Assembly: GCA_023395675.1 (NCBI GenBank)
Contig: JAEWYL010000339.1
Location: forward strand, 1-7,013
DNA from: Chloroflexota bacterium
Lineage (GTDB): Bacteria > Chloroflexota > Anaerolineae > Anaerolineales > UBA4823
Length of the DNA: 7,013 nt
Reading direction: 5' to 3'
The notes below the pieces were generated by a model that searched no databases, was not told the DNA's origin, and saw nothing but the letters and a program-made list of their open reading frames with translations. Each line of letters begins with the position of its first letter. Positions within the stretch are counted from its first letter, which is position 1. The translations under genes and the position numbers were made by a program. Shown here piece after piece: positions 1-6,603 of the stretch.

Positions 1-78
1 CTTGGTCAGGACGAGCCGGTGATCTTCCTGCATACCGGCGGCTATCCGGGCCTCTTCGCCTTTCCCGACCTGTTGTGA
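1..78 (+). CDS. C-terminal end of a D-cysteine desulfhydrase / ACC deaminase family PLP enzyme (partial)
   Basis: Only the last 25 codons are in the window, in frame from base 1 and ending at TGA 76-78. The visible tail contains the string FLHTGGYPGLFAF. This matches the conserved C-terminal segment (FLHTGG-x-P/G-x-LFAY) of the fold-type II PLP enzymes annotated as D-cysteine desulfhydrase or 1-aminocyclopropane-1-carboxylate deaminase. In this family the TGG turn lies close to the cofactor phosphate and active site. D-cysteine desulfhydrase converts D-cysteine to pyruvate, sulfide and ammonia; ACC deaminase gives 2-oxobutyrate and ammonia. The two cannot be told apart from this tail, because the catalytic lysine and the discriminating active-site residues lie upstream of the window. 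The protein ends a few residues after the motif, as is usual, so the C-terminus looks intact. The family call is fairly firm and the activity is not. Confidence 0.72.
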   Translation, partial: LGQDEPVIFLHTGGYPGLFAFPDLL

Positions 79-206
79 GCGGGCGCACAGGCCCGGCCTG
101 TGCGCTGGCTGTCCGGCGTCTGAACACGCCGGGCCGGCGGCATCCCCACCTTCCCGCGCATTTACCCGATTTCATGTACCATAAATACCAAACCGAATCA
201 TATACT

Positions 207-243
207 GTTGTTGAGACGGGGACTCTGCCCCCATCACAACAAC
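207..243. repeat. 37-nt imperfect inverted repeat (hairpin or operator)
   Basis: The arms GTTGTTG (207-213) and CAACAAC (237-243) are exact reverse complements. Pairing continues inward in register: A-A mismatch 214/236, two pairs 215-216 with 234-235, C-A mismatch 217/233, then GGGG 218-221 with CCCC 229-232, around a 7-nt loop. That is 13 pairs with two symmetric one-by-one mismatches. No T-run follows on either strand, so it is not a classical intrinsic terminator. It starts directly after the -10-like TATACT at 201-206. It could be a 5'-leader stem-loop, an operator for a dimeric regulator, or an atypical terminator for the upstream gene. Confidence 0.5.
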
Positions 244-357
244 CATTATTTAGGATAGGTTGTAAAGGGAGCACGGCCGCGAGCATGGCAGTTCTGGTGG
301 GCGCGCGAGGTCTGTCAGAGAAGTGATACGGCTTTGGGCGTCCCGTTCAGGTGCAGG

Positions 358-363
358 AAGGAG
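358..363 (+). promoter_or_regulatory. Ribosome binding site of the BON gene
   Basis: AAGGAG lies 5 nt before ATG 369, inside a longer purine run. It decides in favour of ATG 369 over the in-frame GTG at 351, which would place this site inside the coding sequence. Confidence 0.8.
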
Positions 364-368
364 AGAGC

Positions 369-914
369 ATGTCAGATCAACCGGGAGACCGACGCAGACG
401 GCAGGGGGATGAAGGCGGGTGGGCCGGGAGGCCGCTCTACCCGCCGCGGAGCGGCAGGAGTGAGCGCGAGCGGCCTTTCGCACCCACCGGGCCCGGACAG
501 TACCGGCGAGATTATCTCCTGGGCCCGGAGGACGACTGGGAGCAGGCCGGGACCGGCTTCCGGCCCACCTCCTATGGGGAATACGAGCGCGACTTCGCCT
601 TCAACCCGGATTACGCGCCTGGCTTTCCCGGCCGGGAGCGGGGTTTTGAAGCGGAACCGGGAGAAGGCCCGTACCGGGGGATCGGCCCGCGCGGCTACCG
701 GCGGCCGGACAGCCGCATTGAGGAGGACGTGTGTGAGCGGCTAACCCTGCACGGGCAGATTGACGCCAGCGAGATCGAGGTCGAGGTGCGCGAAGGGGAG
801 GTGACCCTGAACGGCGCCGTGGACAGCCGGCGCACGAAACGCCTGGCCGAGCAGGTTTCCGCCTTCGTGCCCGGGGTGGTGGACGTGCACAACCGCCTGC
901 GCCTGTCAAGATAG
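369..914 (+). CDS. BON-domain protein with a disordered Arg/Gly/Pro/Tyr-rich N-terminus
   Basis: The product has 181 residues and no signal peptide or membrane segment. Residues about 115-180 form one BON domain: a helix (DSRIEEDVCERL), a strand pair around IEVEVREGEVTLNGAV, a second helix (RRTKRLAEQVSAF), then the closing PGVVDVHNRLRL strand. BON domains in proteins such as OsmY, or attached to secretins and channels, are thought to bind phospholipid or other surfaces, often under osmotic or envelope stress. This one lacks an export signal, so a cytoplasmic or membrane-surface role is more likely than a periplasmic one. Residues 1-114 are rich in Arg, Gly, Pro and Tyr, probably disordered, and carry a twice-repeated motif, G-Q/E-Y-x-R-D-Y/F-x3-P (residues 43-53 and 70-80). 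The junction GPRGYRRPDSRI before the domain resembles the linker in other soluble single-BON proteins. The stop lies 16 nt from the stop of the convergent aldehyde dehydrogenase. The domain is confident; the function is unknown. Confidence 0.85.
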   Translation: MSDQPGDRRRRQGDEGGWAGRPLYPPRSGRSERERPFAPTGPGQYRRDYLLGPEDDWEQAGTGFRPTSYGEYERDFAFNPDYAPGFPGRERGFEAEPGEGPYRGIGPRGYRRPDSRIEEDVCERLTLHGQIDASEIEVEVREGEVTLNGAVDSRRTKRLAEQVSAFVPGVVDVHNRLRLSR

Positions 915-930
915 GGGGGCCAGGACCCCG

Positions 931-2355
931 CTAGCCGTCCAACCGCAGCGCCACCATCTGGATATTGGTCATCTCCTCCATCGCGTAGCGCACCCCTTCG
1001 CGCCCCAGCCCGCTCTTGCGGTTTCCGCCGTAGGGCATATGGTCGGCCCGGAAGGCGGGCGTATCGTTGATGATCACGCCGCCGAAATTCAAACGCTTCA
1101 CCGCCCGGAAGACGCGCTCGATATCGCGGGTGAACACGCCCGCCTGCAGGCCGAATTCAGTAGAACCTGCCTGCTCGAGGGCGGATTCAAAATCGTCGTA
1201 AGGCACGACCGAGGCCAGGGGGGCGAAGACCTCCTCCGCCACCACCTTCATCTCCGGTTTCACCCCGGTCAGAACGGTGGGGAGATAGACCGTCCCCTGG
1301 CGCCGCCCGCCGGTGCGCACCTGCGCGCCTTCGCTGGCGGCCTCCTGGACCCAGGCTTCAACCCGTTCCGCCTCGCTCAGGTCAATCATCGGGCCCACAT
1401 CCACGCGCTCATCCAGGGGGTCGCCGACCACCATGCCCTCGCTGGCCTGGATAAAGCGCTCCGCAAAGGGCTCGAAGATATCTTTCTGGCTGTAGATATT
1501 CTGCACCGAGATGCACACCTGGCCCGAGTTGTAATAAGCGCCCACTGCGCAGCGCCGGGCGACGTAGTCCAGGTCCGCGTCCGGGGCGACGATCACCGGG
1601 GAAGCATTCCCTAGCTCGAGGGTGATCTTTTTCAGCCCGGCGATCTCCGTCAGGCGTTTCCCCACAGCCGGGCTGCCGGTGAAGGTCACTTTGGAGACGC
1701 GCCGGTCGCTCACCAGCCACTCCCCGACCGTGCGTCCCGGGCCGACCACCAGGTTGAAGGCCCCGGGCGGCAGGCCCGCTTTCATCAAAATCATGCCCAG
1801 CCTGACCGCCGTGATCGGGGTGGCGCTGGCAGGTTTGAGCACCACGCTGTTCCCGGCTGCCAGCGCCGGGGCGACTTTATGCGCCACCAAGTTGAGCGGG
1901 AAATTGAACGGGCTGATGGCGGCGACCACGCCGGCCGGGCGGCGTACCCAGAATCCGAAGTAGCCCTCCCCGGCAGGCACCGCGTCCAGCGGGACCGTCT
2001 CTCCATGCAGGCGTTTGGCCTCCTCGCCGGAGAGCTTAAAGGTGCTGATCGCCCGGTCCACCTCCAGGCGGGCATATTTCAAGGCCTTTCCGGCCTCCGC
2101 CGCAATGGTGCAGGCCAGTGCTTCTTTTTCCTCCGCGATCAAGGCCGAGGCGCGCTCCAGGATCTCGGCCCGCTTATATGCGGGCATCTCTGCCATGACC
2201 CGGGCGGCGCGCAGGGCTGCCTCCAGCGCGGCATCCAGGTCTTCGCGCCGCGCGGTCGGCAGGGCCGCGTAGGTTTCGCCGGTGTACTTATTCTTGACTT
2301 CCAGCGTCTCCCCGCCTCCCACCCATTGTCCATCAATCAGCAGTTTATATTCCAT
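931..2355 (-). CDS. NAD(P)-dependent aldehyde dehydrogenase, LactADH / ALDH21-like
   Basis: The product has 474 residues, the usual length for a soluble aldehyde dehydrogenase, which oxidises an aldehyde to an acid with NAD(P)+. All main landmarks are present: oxyanion Asn151 in SPFNFPLNL, cofactor-contact Lys174 in LKPAS, the FTGSPAVG loop of the Rossmann domain (225-232), general base Glu247 in LELGN, catalytic Cys281 in GQVCISVQ, and the EEVFAP motif around Glu375. The C-terminal segment NDTPAFRADHMPYGG followed by KSGLGREG resembles the lactaldehyde dehydrogenase/ALDH21 branch. That branch also holds enzymes acting on sulfolactaldehyde, phosphonoacetaldehyde and similar small aldehydes, plus non-phosphorylating glyceraldehyde-3-phosphate relatives, so the substrate cannot be named. 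An upstream ATG at 2370 would add five residues, but AGGAGG at 2362-2367 is ideally placed for ATG 2355. The gene stands alone: convergent with the BON gene and divergent from the nitroreductase. A promoter and possible operator are described separately. Confidence 0.93.
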   Translation of the reverse strand: MEYKLLIDGQWVGGGETLEVKNKYTGETYAALPTARREDLDAALEAALRAARVMAEMPAYKRAEILERASALIAEEKEALACTIAAEAGKALKYARLEVDRAISTFKLSGEEAKRLHGETVPLDAVPAGEGYFGFWVRRPAGVVAAISPFNFPLNLVAHKVAPALAAGNSVVLKPASATPITAVRLGMILMKAGLPPGAFNLVVGPGRTVGEWLVSDRRVSKVTFTGSPAVGKRLTEIAGLKKITLELGNASPVIVAPDADLDYVARRCAVGAYYNSGQVCISVQNIYSQKDIFEPFAERFIQASEGMVVGDPLDERVDVGPMIDLSEAERVEAWVQEAASEGAQVRTGGRRQGTVYLPTVLTGVKPEMKVVAEEVFAPLASVVPYDDFESALEQAGSTEFGLQAGVFTRDIERVFRAVKRLNFGGVIINDTPAFRADHMPYGGNRKSGLGREGVRYAMEEMTNIQMVALRLDG

Positions 2356-2361
2356 CCTGAC

Positions 2362-2367
2362 CCTCCT
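2362..2367 (-). promoter_or_regulatory. Ribosome binding site of the aldehyde dehydrogenase
   Basis: On the minus strand this reads AGGAGG, 6 nt before ATG 2355. It fixes the start there; the in-frame ATG ending at 2370 would lie upstream of the site. Confidence 0.85.
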
Positions 2368-2421
2368 CACGCCTGCCTCGACAAATCAAGAAAGGCAGCT
2401 GTGGGCTGCATTGGCACCGCC

Positions 2422-2440
2422 TGTACCGCTGCAGCGTACA
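2422..2440. promoter_or_regulatory. Bulged palindrome at the presumed transcription start (candidate operator)
   Basis: The core CGCTGCAGCG (2427-2436) is a perfect 10-bp palindrome. It is flanked by TGTA (2422-2425) and TACA (2437-2440), which are also reverse complements, with one unpaired C at 2426. The arms are therefore 9 bp each with one extra base. It lies just downstream of the candidate -10 (2450-2455) of the aldehyde dehydrogenase, covering the expected start of transcription, where a repressor would block initiation. Nothing in the window encodes such a regulator. Confidence 0.35.
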
Positions 2441-2449
2441 ACCACCCCA

Positions 2450-2478
2450 ATTATGGATCATCTCTGGATTCATCATAA
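2450..2478 (-). promoter_or_regulatory. Candidate promoter of the aldehyde dehydrogenase gene
   Basis: On the minus strand, a weak -35-like TTATGA (2473-2478) is followed 17 nt later by the -10-like CATAAT (2450-2455), in an AT-rich patch. Transcription would begin near 2443, giving a leader of about 90 nt. The spacer region also contains two near-repeats, TGGATCATC (2454-2462) and TGGATTCATC (2465-2474, plus-strand reading), 11 bp apart. The -35 matches consensus at only three of six positions, so this is a candidate rather than a firm call. Confidence 0.35.
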
Positions 2479-2686
2479 CAACCTGCCCGTGAAATGTCCA
2501 GAGAAGCACTCTGCCGCAGACAGGGCTTCCAACAAGCGGCCGGATCGTCAGGCGCCAGGCACTTTCACGGCAGAGAACTCCCATATCAGGCGAGAAACCG
2601 TTGCCAGCCATGCCTCGATGCGGGCGAAAAATTGCCAGGCGCCTGTTCCCGCGTACGAAAAACACCCGGGGCGATTTTGGAGCTGG

Positions 2687-2695
2687 TGATATGAT
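2687..2695 (+). promoter_or_regulatory. Candidate extended -10 promoter of the nitroreductase
   Basis: The string TGATATGAT fits an extended -10 (TG, one base, then TATGAT at 2690-2695, five of six to TATAAT). No clear -35 lies upstream, which an extended -10 can tolerate. Transcription would begin near 2702, giving a leader of about 60 nt before ATG 2764. Confidence 0.4.
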
Positions 2696-2763
2696 TAGGA
2701 CTGCCCTGCCAGGAAGTAGATCAGTCCCAAACCAGTCTTACACCTCATTGATAGGAGAAACCC

Positions 2764-3354
2764 ATGGAATATGAAGAGGTAGTCCGCAAGCGGCGCATGG
2801 TGCGCCGCTTTACCGGCGAGCCGGTCGAGCCCGAGAAAATCGAACGCATCCTGGACCTGGCCCGCAGAGCCCCAAGCGCCGGCTACACCCAGGGCCAGTC
2901 CTTCGTGCTGGTCACTCGCCCGGAGACGAAGGAGAAGCTCGCCGCCCTGTGCGGCGAGCAGTTCTACGTGGAATCCGGTTTTCACCCGTTCATCTCCGGC
3001 GCGCCGGTGCTGGTCGTCCCCTGCACCAGCGAGCAGGCCTATCACCGCCGCTACCAGGAGCCGGACAAGGTCCAGGAGGACGGCAGCGAGATCGAGTGGC
3101 CCGTCCCGTACTGGTTTATGGATATCGGCTGCGCGGTGATGATCCTCCTGCACGCGGCCGTAAATGAAGGGCTGGCCTGCGCGTTTGCCGGGGCCCACGA
3201 CCTGGACGCGCTGCGCGCCCTCCTGGGCATCCCGCCCGAGGTCACCCCGGTCGGGGTGATCTCCATCGGGCGCCCGGCCGCGGACAAGCGTTCACCCTCG
3301 CTGAAGCGCGGCCGGAAACCGGCGGAAAACGTGATCCACCGGGAACGCTGGTGA
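2764..3354 (+). CDS. Nitroreductase family FMN-dependent oxidoreductase
   Basis: The product has 196 residues, typical for a compact single-domain nitroreductase. The N-terminal helix and motif VVRKRRMVRRFTGEPV (residues 6-21) carry the basic residues that hold the FMN phosphate. RRAPSAGYTQG (34-44) is the second flavin-contact segment. FMDIGCAVMILLHAAVNEGLACAFAG (118-143) is the conserved core helix and turn. GVISIGRPA near residue 164 and the ending VIHRERW complete the fold. Such enzymes form dimers with FMN at the interface and use NAD(P)H, or in some branches F420H2 or other partners, to reduce nitro groups, quinones, enones or unknown physiological substrates. The substrate cannot be read from sequence. 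The ATG is supported by AGGAG 6 nt upstream. It has its own candidate promoter and is convergent with the alpha-mannosidase, so it is probably monocistronic. It is cytoplasmic, with no signal peptide. Confidence 0.9.
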   Translation: MEYEEVVRKRRMVRRFTGEPVEPEKIERILDLARRAPSAGYTQGQSFVLVTRPETKEKLAALCGEQFYVESGFHPFISGAPVLVVPCTSEQAYHRRYQEPDKVQEDGSEIEWPVPYWFMDIGCAVMILLHAAVNEGLACAFAGAHDLDALRALLGIPPEVTPVGVISIGRPAADKRSPSLKRGRKPAENVIHRERW

Positions 3355-3370
3355 CGGGCGCCGGATAAGA

Positions 3371-3413
3371 GAATAAAAATCCGGGGAACCGTGCGGCCGC
3401 ACAGTTCCCCGGA
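3371..3413 (-). terminator. Strong intrinsic terminator of the SIS-mannosidase operon, possibly bidirectional
   Basis: CCGGGGAAC (3381-3389) pairs perfectly with GTTCCCCGG (3404-3412), extended by a T-A pair at 3380/3413. After one C-A mismatch, the stem continues as GTGCGG/CCGCAC (3391-3402), whose centre forms a tight loop. On the minus strand the stem is followed by ATTTTTATTC (3380-3371), a good T-run, so it should end the transcript of the alpha-mannosidase, whose stop is 37 nt upstream of the stem. On the plus strand the stem lies 25 nt after the nitroreductase stop but is followed only by ACACTATCTATTAG, so termination in that direction is probably weaker. Confidence 0.85.
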
Positions 3414-3449
3414 CACTATCTATTAGATGCCACCCGGTCTCCGCCGGAA

Positions 3450-6400
3450 TCAGAACCGCACTTTGAAGGTTTTGATCTCAAAGGGCCGGATCGAGAACTC
3501 CAGCCGGTCCCCCTGCCAGCTTACCGGGCTTTCGTTCTCTTCCATCAGGTCGCACTCGACCGCGCCGGACAGCGGCTGCCCAAAACGCAGCCCCACGCTC
3601 CGTTTGCGGCTGCCCTGGCTCTCGTACAGGCGCACGATCCAGGCCTCCTCGTCTTCCGCCTGCTTTACCGTTTCGATGACCACGTTCTCCGCCTCCACGG
3701 CTGCAAAGGAGTAGCGCGGTGGAAGGCCGCCGGTCCGGCCTGCTCTCCCCGGGAGATAGACCGCCGAGAGCGGGTTGTTCAGCGCATACGCCTGCTCGAT
3801 CACCCCACCGCTGCGCCAGTCACCGTTGTGCGTGAGCAGGCTGTAGGTGAATTCGTGCCTGCCCTGGTCCGCGCTCTCATCCGGGTGCACCGCGGATTTG
3901 ATCAGGGTCAGGCGCATGACGTTATCCTTAATATCATAGCCGTACTTGCAGTCGTTCAACAACGCCACCCCGTAATCCCCCTCGGAGAGGTCGGCCCACT
4001 TGTGGGCGGGCACTTCGAAGCGGGCCCAATCCCAGCTCGTGTTCCAGTGCGTGGGCCGCTCCAGGCAGCCGAACTGGATATCGTAGGCGGCGCGCGTGGC
4101 GCGCACCTCCACCGGGAAGGCGGCCTTCAGGAGCACCTGCTGCTCGTGCCAGTCAATCTCCGTGCGGAAGTCAATGCGCGGGGAAGCGCTGTAAAGGGTC
4201 AGACGCTGGGTGATGGTGGAGTCCGCGAAGCGCCATACCAGGCGCAGGACTCCCCGCAGGGGCCCGCTCTCCTCCACCGCCGCCTCAACCAGCTCGTCAA
4301 TCTCGGTCATCTTTGCCTGGTAGTAGATATCAATGTCCCAGGCGTCGAAATTCATGGGTTTGTCCTCGAAGGCCTGCAGAATATTGCCCCGGCAGCCCGG
4401 CGCAAGGACCTCCCGCTCCCGCAGCTTATCGTACAGGGAGCAGAGCTGGCCCGCCTCATTCAAACGGATGCGGTAGTAGCGGTTCTCCAGCAGGTCCGGG
4501 CGGACCACCATCTCCGGCTCCTGCGCCGGCGCTGCCGCCTCTCGCTGCAGGGGGAGCAGGGCATACCCCAGGGAAGGCGCCTCGCCCGAAACGCACAGCA
4601 GCCGCCGCTCCCCGGCCTCCTCGATCACCTGGACCGGCTGCCCTCCGGCGCTGCGCAGACCTTCCAGCGCAGGCGTGTGGGGCACGCTCACCAGGCCACC
4701 CTGCGCCCGGCCCAGCGGGTTCAGGACCAGCAGGCTGTCCTCCTCCGGCGCCAGGCCTTCCGCCAGCGCTTCCCGGGCGCTTTCCACCACAGTTTCACCG
4801 GCCCGGAAGATCTGCTCGTAATCCGCGCGGCAGTCTTCGTACACCTGGCGGATGGAGGAGCCCGGCAGGATATCGTGGAACTGGTTGAGCAGGATGCGCT
4901 CCCAGTTGGCGTTGAGCAAATCCCGCGGGTACTCCTTCCCGGCCAGTACGCAGGCCAGGGCGCTCTGCCACTCGGCGTTGTGATACAGGAACTCGGCTTT
5001 CCGGTTGGCCCGCTTGATATGGGCCTGGGAGGTGTAGGTCCCCCGGTGGTACTCGAAGTACAGCTCGCCGTCCCACACCGGCAGCGGCTGCCCCTCCAGG
5101 TTCGCCTCCAGCCGCTCCATGTAAGGCTCCACCATACCGAGCTCCAGCTCCGGAAAGCCCGGCAGGCGGTCGAGGGCGCGCGCCGATTCCAGCATCTCCC
5201 GCGTGGGCCCGCCGCCCCCGTCGCCCCAACCGAAGATGGTCAGTAGCTCGCTGTTGATCTCCTTCTGCTGGTACTGCTCCCACACGCCCCTGACCTGGTC
5301 CGGGGTGAGCTGCCCGTTATAGGTGTAGATATGCGAGCCTTTCTCCGGCGTGGTGACGAAATGGGTCAGGATTTCCGTGCCGTCAATCCCCCGCCAGCGG
5401 AAGGTGTCGTAGGGGAAGCGGTTGAACTGGTTCCAGCTGATCTTGGTGGTGATGAAGTACTTTAACCCGCTCTTCTGGATGATCTGCGGCAGGGCGCCCG
5501 AATAACCGAACACGTCCGGCAGCCAGAGCACGCTCATCTCGCGCCCGAACTCCTGGCGTACAAAGCGCCGTCCGAACAATAACTGGCGGATCAGCGACTC
5601 GCCGCTGGTCAGGTTGGTGTCCGCCTCGACCCACATCCCGCCGGTGACCTCCCAACTGCCTTCGGCCACTTTTTCCTTCACCCGGGCGTAGAGCTGCGGG
5701 TAATCTTCCTGCAGAAACCGGTAAAGCTGGGGGGTGGAATGCAGGAAGCGGTATTCGGGGTACTGCCGCATCAGGTGCATGGCGGTGGTGAATGTGCGGG
5801 CTGCTTTCTCCCGCGTATGCTTAAGGCGCCACAGCCAGGCCATATCGATATGCGCGTGGCCAATCCCGACCACCTTCGGGCGGATCTCCTCGCTGGCCTG
5901 CAGGGGGGCCGTGCGCGCCCGCAGCACGGCTTCCGCTTCGCAGAGCGAGTCGTAGTAAGCCTGCGAGCGGGGTTTGAGGAAATTTACCCGGCTGAAAGCC
6001 GCTTCCAGGGCCTGGAGCAGTTTCAAGCGCCGCAGGTCGCCCTCCTCCAGCTCTTTCGCCCCCTTCAACAGGGTGTGCGCCAGGAAATAGAACTTTTCCG
6101 CCCCGGGATCGATCAGGACCAGCGCGGCCTGTTTGAAGCGCCTGTGCTCCGGCACCTCGAGCACGCCGCTCCAGGCTTTCAGGGCTACCAGGATCTGCCC
6201 TGCTTGCAGCAGTTCCGGCGGCAGCCAGGCTTCAGGATGCCAGACATCCATGCCCTGCAGCGGCTCTCCATTCACGTACAGCAGGGTCTCGGCGGTGGAT
6301 CCGCCCCCGTCGCGCGGCCCCACCAGCAGGTGCAGGCCCAGTTTTTCGTGCTCCCACCCGGGTGGGATCTGCACCCAGGCCCGGAACCAGGCGGTCACGT

Positions 6401-6596
6401 CGTAGCCGCCCCAGGTGTTGCCCACCCGGAACCTGAGCCAGGAAGAGTCATCGAACTCGGGGCGCTCCGCCCCGCTCAGGCTCTCGGCCTCCGGTCCCTG
6501 CAAGAAGCGGAAGTCCTCAATGGGGCAGGCGTCGCGGTGGATCGTCTTTCGGATCTCTCTCAGTTGGTTTTCGATTTTTTCGAGGGTGAAATACAT
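3450..6596 (-). CDS. Alpha-mannosidase, glycoside hydrolase family 38 (cytoplasmic MAN2C1/Ams1-like)
   Basis: This 1048-residue enzyme is a retaining exo-alpha-mannosidase that removes mannose from manno-oligosaccharides or glycosides. Its length and lack of signal peptide fit the cytosolic class of GH38 (yeast Ams1, animal MAN2C1). Order of parts: an N-terminal helical segment and beta-sandwich (about 1-200), the catalytic barrel (about 240-510), a helical bundle (about 515-610), then C-terminal beta domains to 1048. The metal ligands expected in the family are all present: His249 and Asp251 in GHAHIDMAWLW, the nucleophile Asp361 in WLPDVFGYSG, and His574 in NQFHDILPGS. Asp575 should contact sugar. 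Asp459 in GWGDGGGGP is my candidate for the acid/base. The ORF can be extended to 6650, but that would overlap the SIS gene. The ATG at 6596 starts MYFTLEKIENQL, 7 nt after the SIS stop, with only a weak AGGA 11 nt upstream, so translation is probably coupled to the SIS gene. A strong terminator follows the stop. Confidence 0.95.
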   Translation of the reverse strand: MYFTLEKIENQLREIRKTIHRDACPIEDFRFLQGPEAESLSGAERPEFDDSSWLRFRVGNTWGGYDVTAWFRAWVQIPPGWEHEKLGLHLLVGPRDGGGSTAETLLYVNGEPLQGMDVWHPEAWLPPELLQAGQILVALKAWSGVLEVPEHRRFKQAALVLIDPGAEKFYFLAHTLLKGAKELEEGDLRRLKLLQALEAAFSRVNFLKPRSQAYYDSLCEAEAVLRARTAPLQASEEIRPKVVGIGHAHIDMAWLWRLKHTREKAARTFTTAMHLMRQYPEYRFLHSTPQLYRFLQEDYPQLYARVKEKVAEGSWEVTGGMWVEADTNLTSGESLIRQLLFGRRFVRQEFGREMSVLWLPDVFGYSGALPQIIQKSGLKYFITTKISWNQFNRFPYDTFRWRGIDGTEILTHFVTTPEKGSHIYTYNGQLTPDQVRGVWEQYQQKEINSELLTIFGWGDGGGGPTREMLESARALDRLPGFPELELGMVEPYMERLEANLEGQPLPVWDGELYFEYHRGTYTSQAHIKRANRKAEFLYHNAEWQSALACVLAGKEYPRDLLNANWERILLNQFHDILPGSSIRQVYEDCRADYEQIFRAGETVVESAREALAEGLAPEEDSLLVLNPLGRAQGGLVSVPHTPALEGLRSAGGQPVQVIEEAGERRLLCVSGEAPSLGYALLPLQREAAAPAQEPEMVVRPDLLENRYYRIRLNEAGQLCSLYDKLREREVLAPGCRGNILQAFEDKPMNFDAWDIDIYYQAKMTEIDELVEAAVEESGPLRGVLRLVWRFADSTITQRLTLYSASPRIDFRTEIDWHEQQVLLKAAFPVEVRATRAAYDIQFGCLERPTHWNTSWDWARFEVPAHKWADLSEGDYGVALLNDCKYGYDIKDNVMRLTLIKSAVHPDESADQGRHEFTYSLLTHNGDWRSGGVIEQAYALNNPLSAVYLPGRAGRTGGLPPRYSFAAVEAENVVIETVKQAEDEEAWIVRLYESQGSRKRSVGLRFGQPLSGAVECDLMEENESPVSWQGDRLEFSIRPFEIKTFKVRF

Positions 6597-6603
6597 TGTT
6601 TGC

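Larger units (their letters stand above)
79..368. other. Intergenic region before the BON gene, with an AT-rich core
   Basis: This 290-base stretch has no believable gene; the short open frames in it have Arg/Pro/Ala-rich translations typical of GC-rich noise. Its middle, about 157-262, is clearly richer in A and T than the flanks, which suggests control DNA. Within it are a -10-like TATACT at 201-206 (no good -35 seen at the right distance), a short direct repeat TACCA at 177-181 and 186-190, and the hairpin at 207-243. A TATACT-driven transcript would begin near 213 and have a leader of about 155 nt before the BON start. No T-rich terminator for the upstream gene was seen. Confidence 0.5.
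2356..2763. other. Divergent intergenic region (408 bp), no gene seen
   Basis: This separates the aldehyde dehydrogenase (leftward) from the nitroreductase (rightward). Open frames on both strands here give translations with no family features, and several overlap the ends of the real genes, so I call none. The half nearest the aldehyde dehydrogenase contains its candidate promoter, a bulged palindrome (2422-2440) and a small perfect hairpin with 5-bp arms (GCAGC 2395-2399 / GCTGC 2405-2409). The middle contains two interlocked 8-bp inverted repeats (2487-2575) and a perfect 10-bp palindrome CAGGCGCCTG at 2636-2645. The right end carries an extended -10 (2687-2695) and the nitroreductase ribosome binding site AGGAG at 2753-2757, 6 nt before its ATG. 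Confidence 0.6.

Noticed and set aside
334..744. Plus-strand open frame of 136 codons overlapping the BON gene in another frame
   Set aside because: The BON frame has the ribosome binding site and a recognisable domain. This one gives a Gly/Ser/Arg/Thr-rich shadow translation.
914..929. Possible small hairpin (GGGG/CCCC) between the convergent BON and aldehyde dehydrogenase genes
   Set aside because: The stem is only four pairs and has no T-run on either strand; I do not call it a terminator.
2345..2665. Minus-strand open frame of 106 codons across the divergent intergenic region
   Set aside because: It overlaps the start of the aldehyde dehydrogenase and runs over its ribosome binding site and candidate promoter; it has no family signature.
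2494..2694. Plus-strand open frame of 66 codons upstream of the nitroreductase
   Set aside because: It has no convincing ribosome binding site or recognisable motif, and it covers the inverted repeats and the extended -10. It is most likely non-coding.
3828..5246. Long plus-strand open frame of 472 codons opposite the alpha-mannosidase
   Set aside because: It lies wholly antisense to a gene with a complete set of GH38 motifs, and its translation (rich in His, Gln, Leu, Arg, Val) shows no family feature. Long antisense frames are common opposite GC-rich genes.
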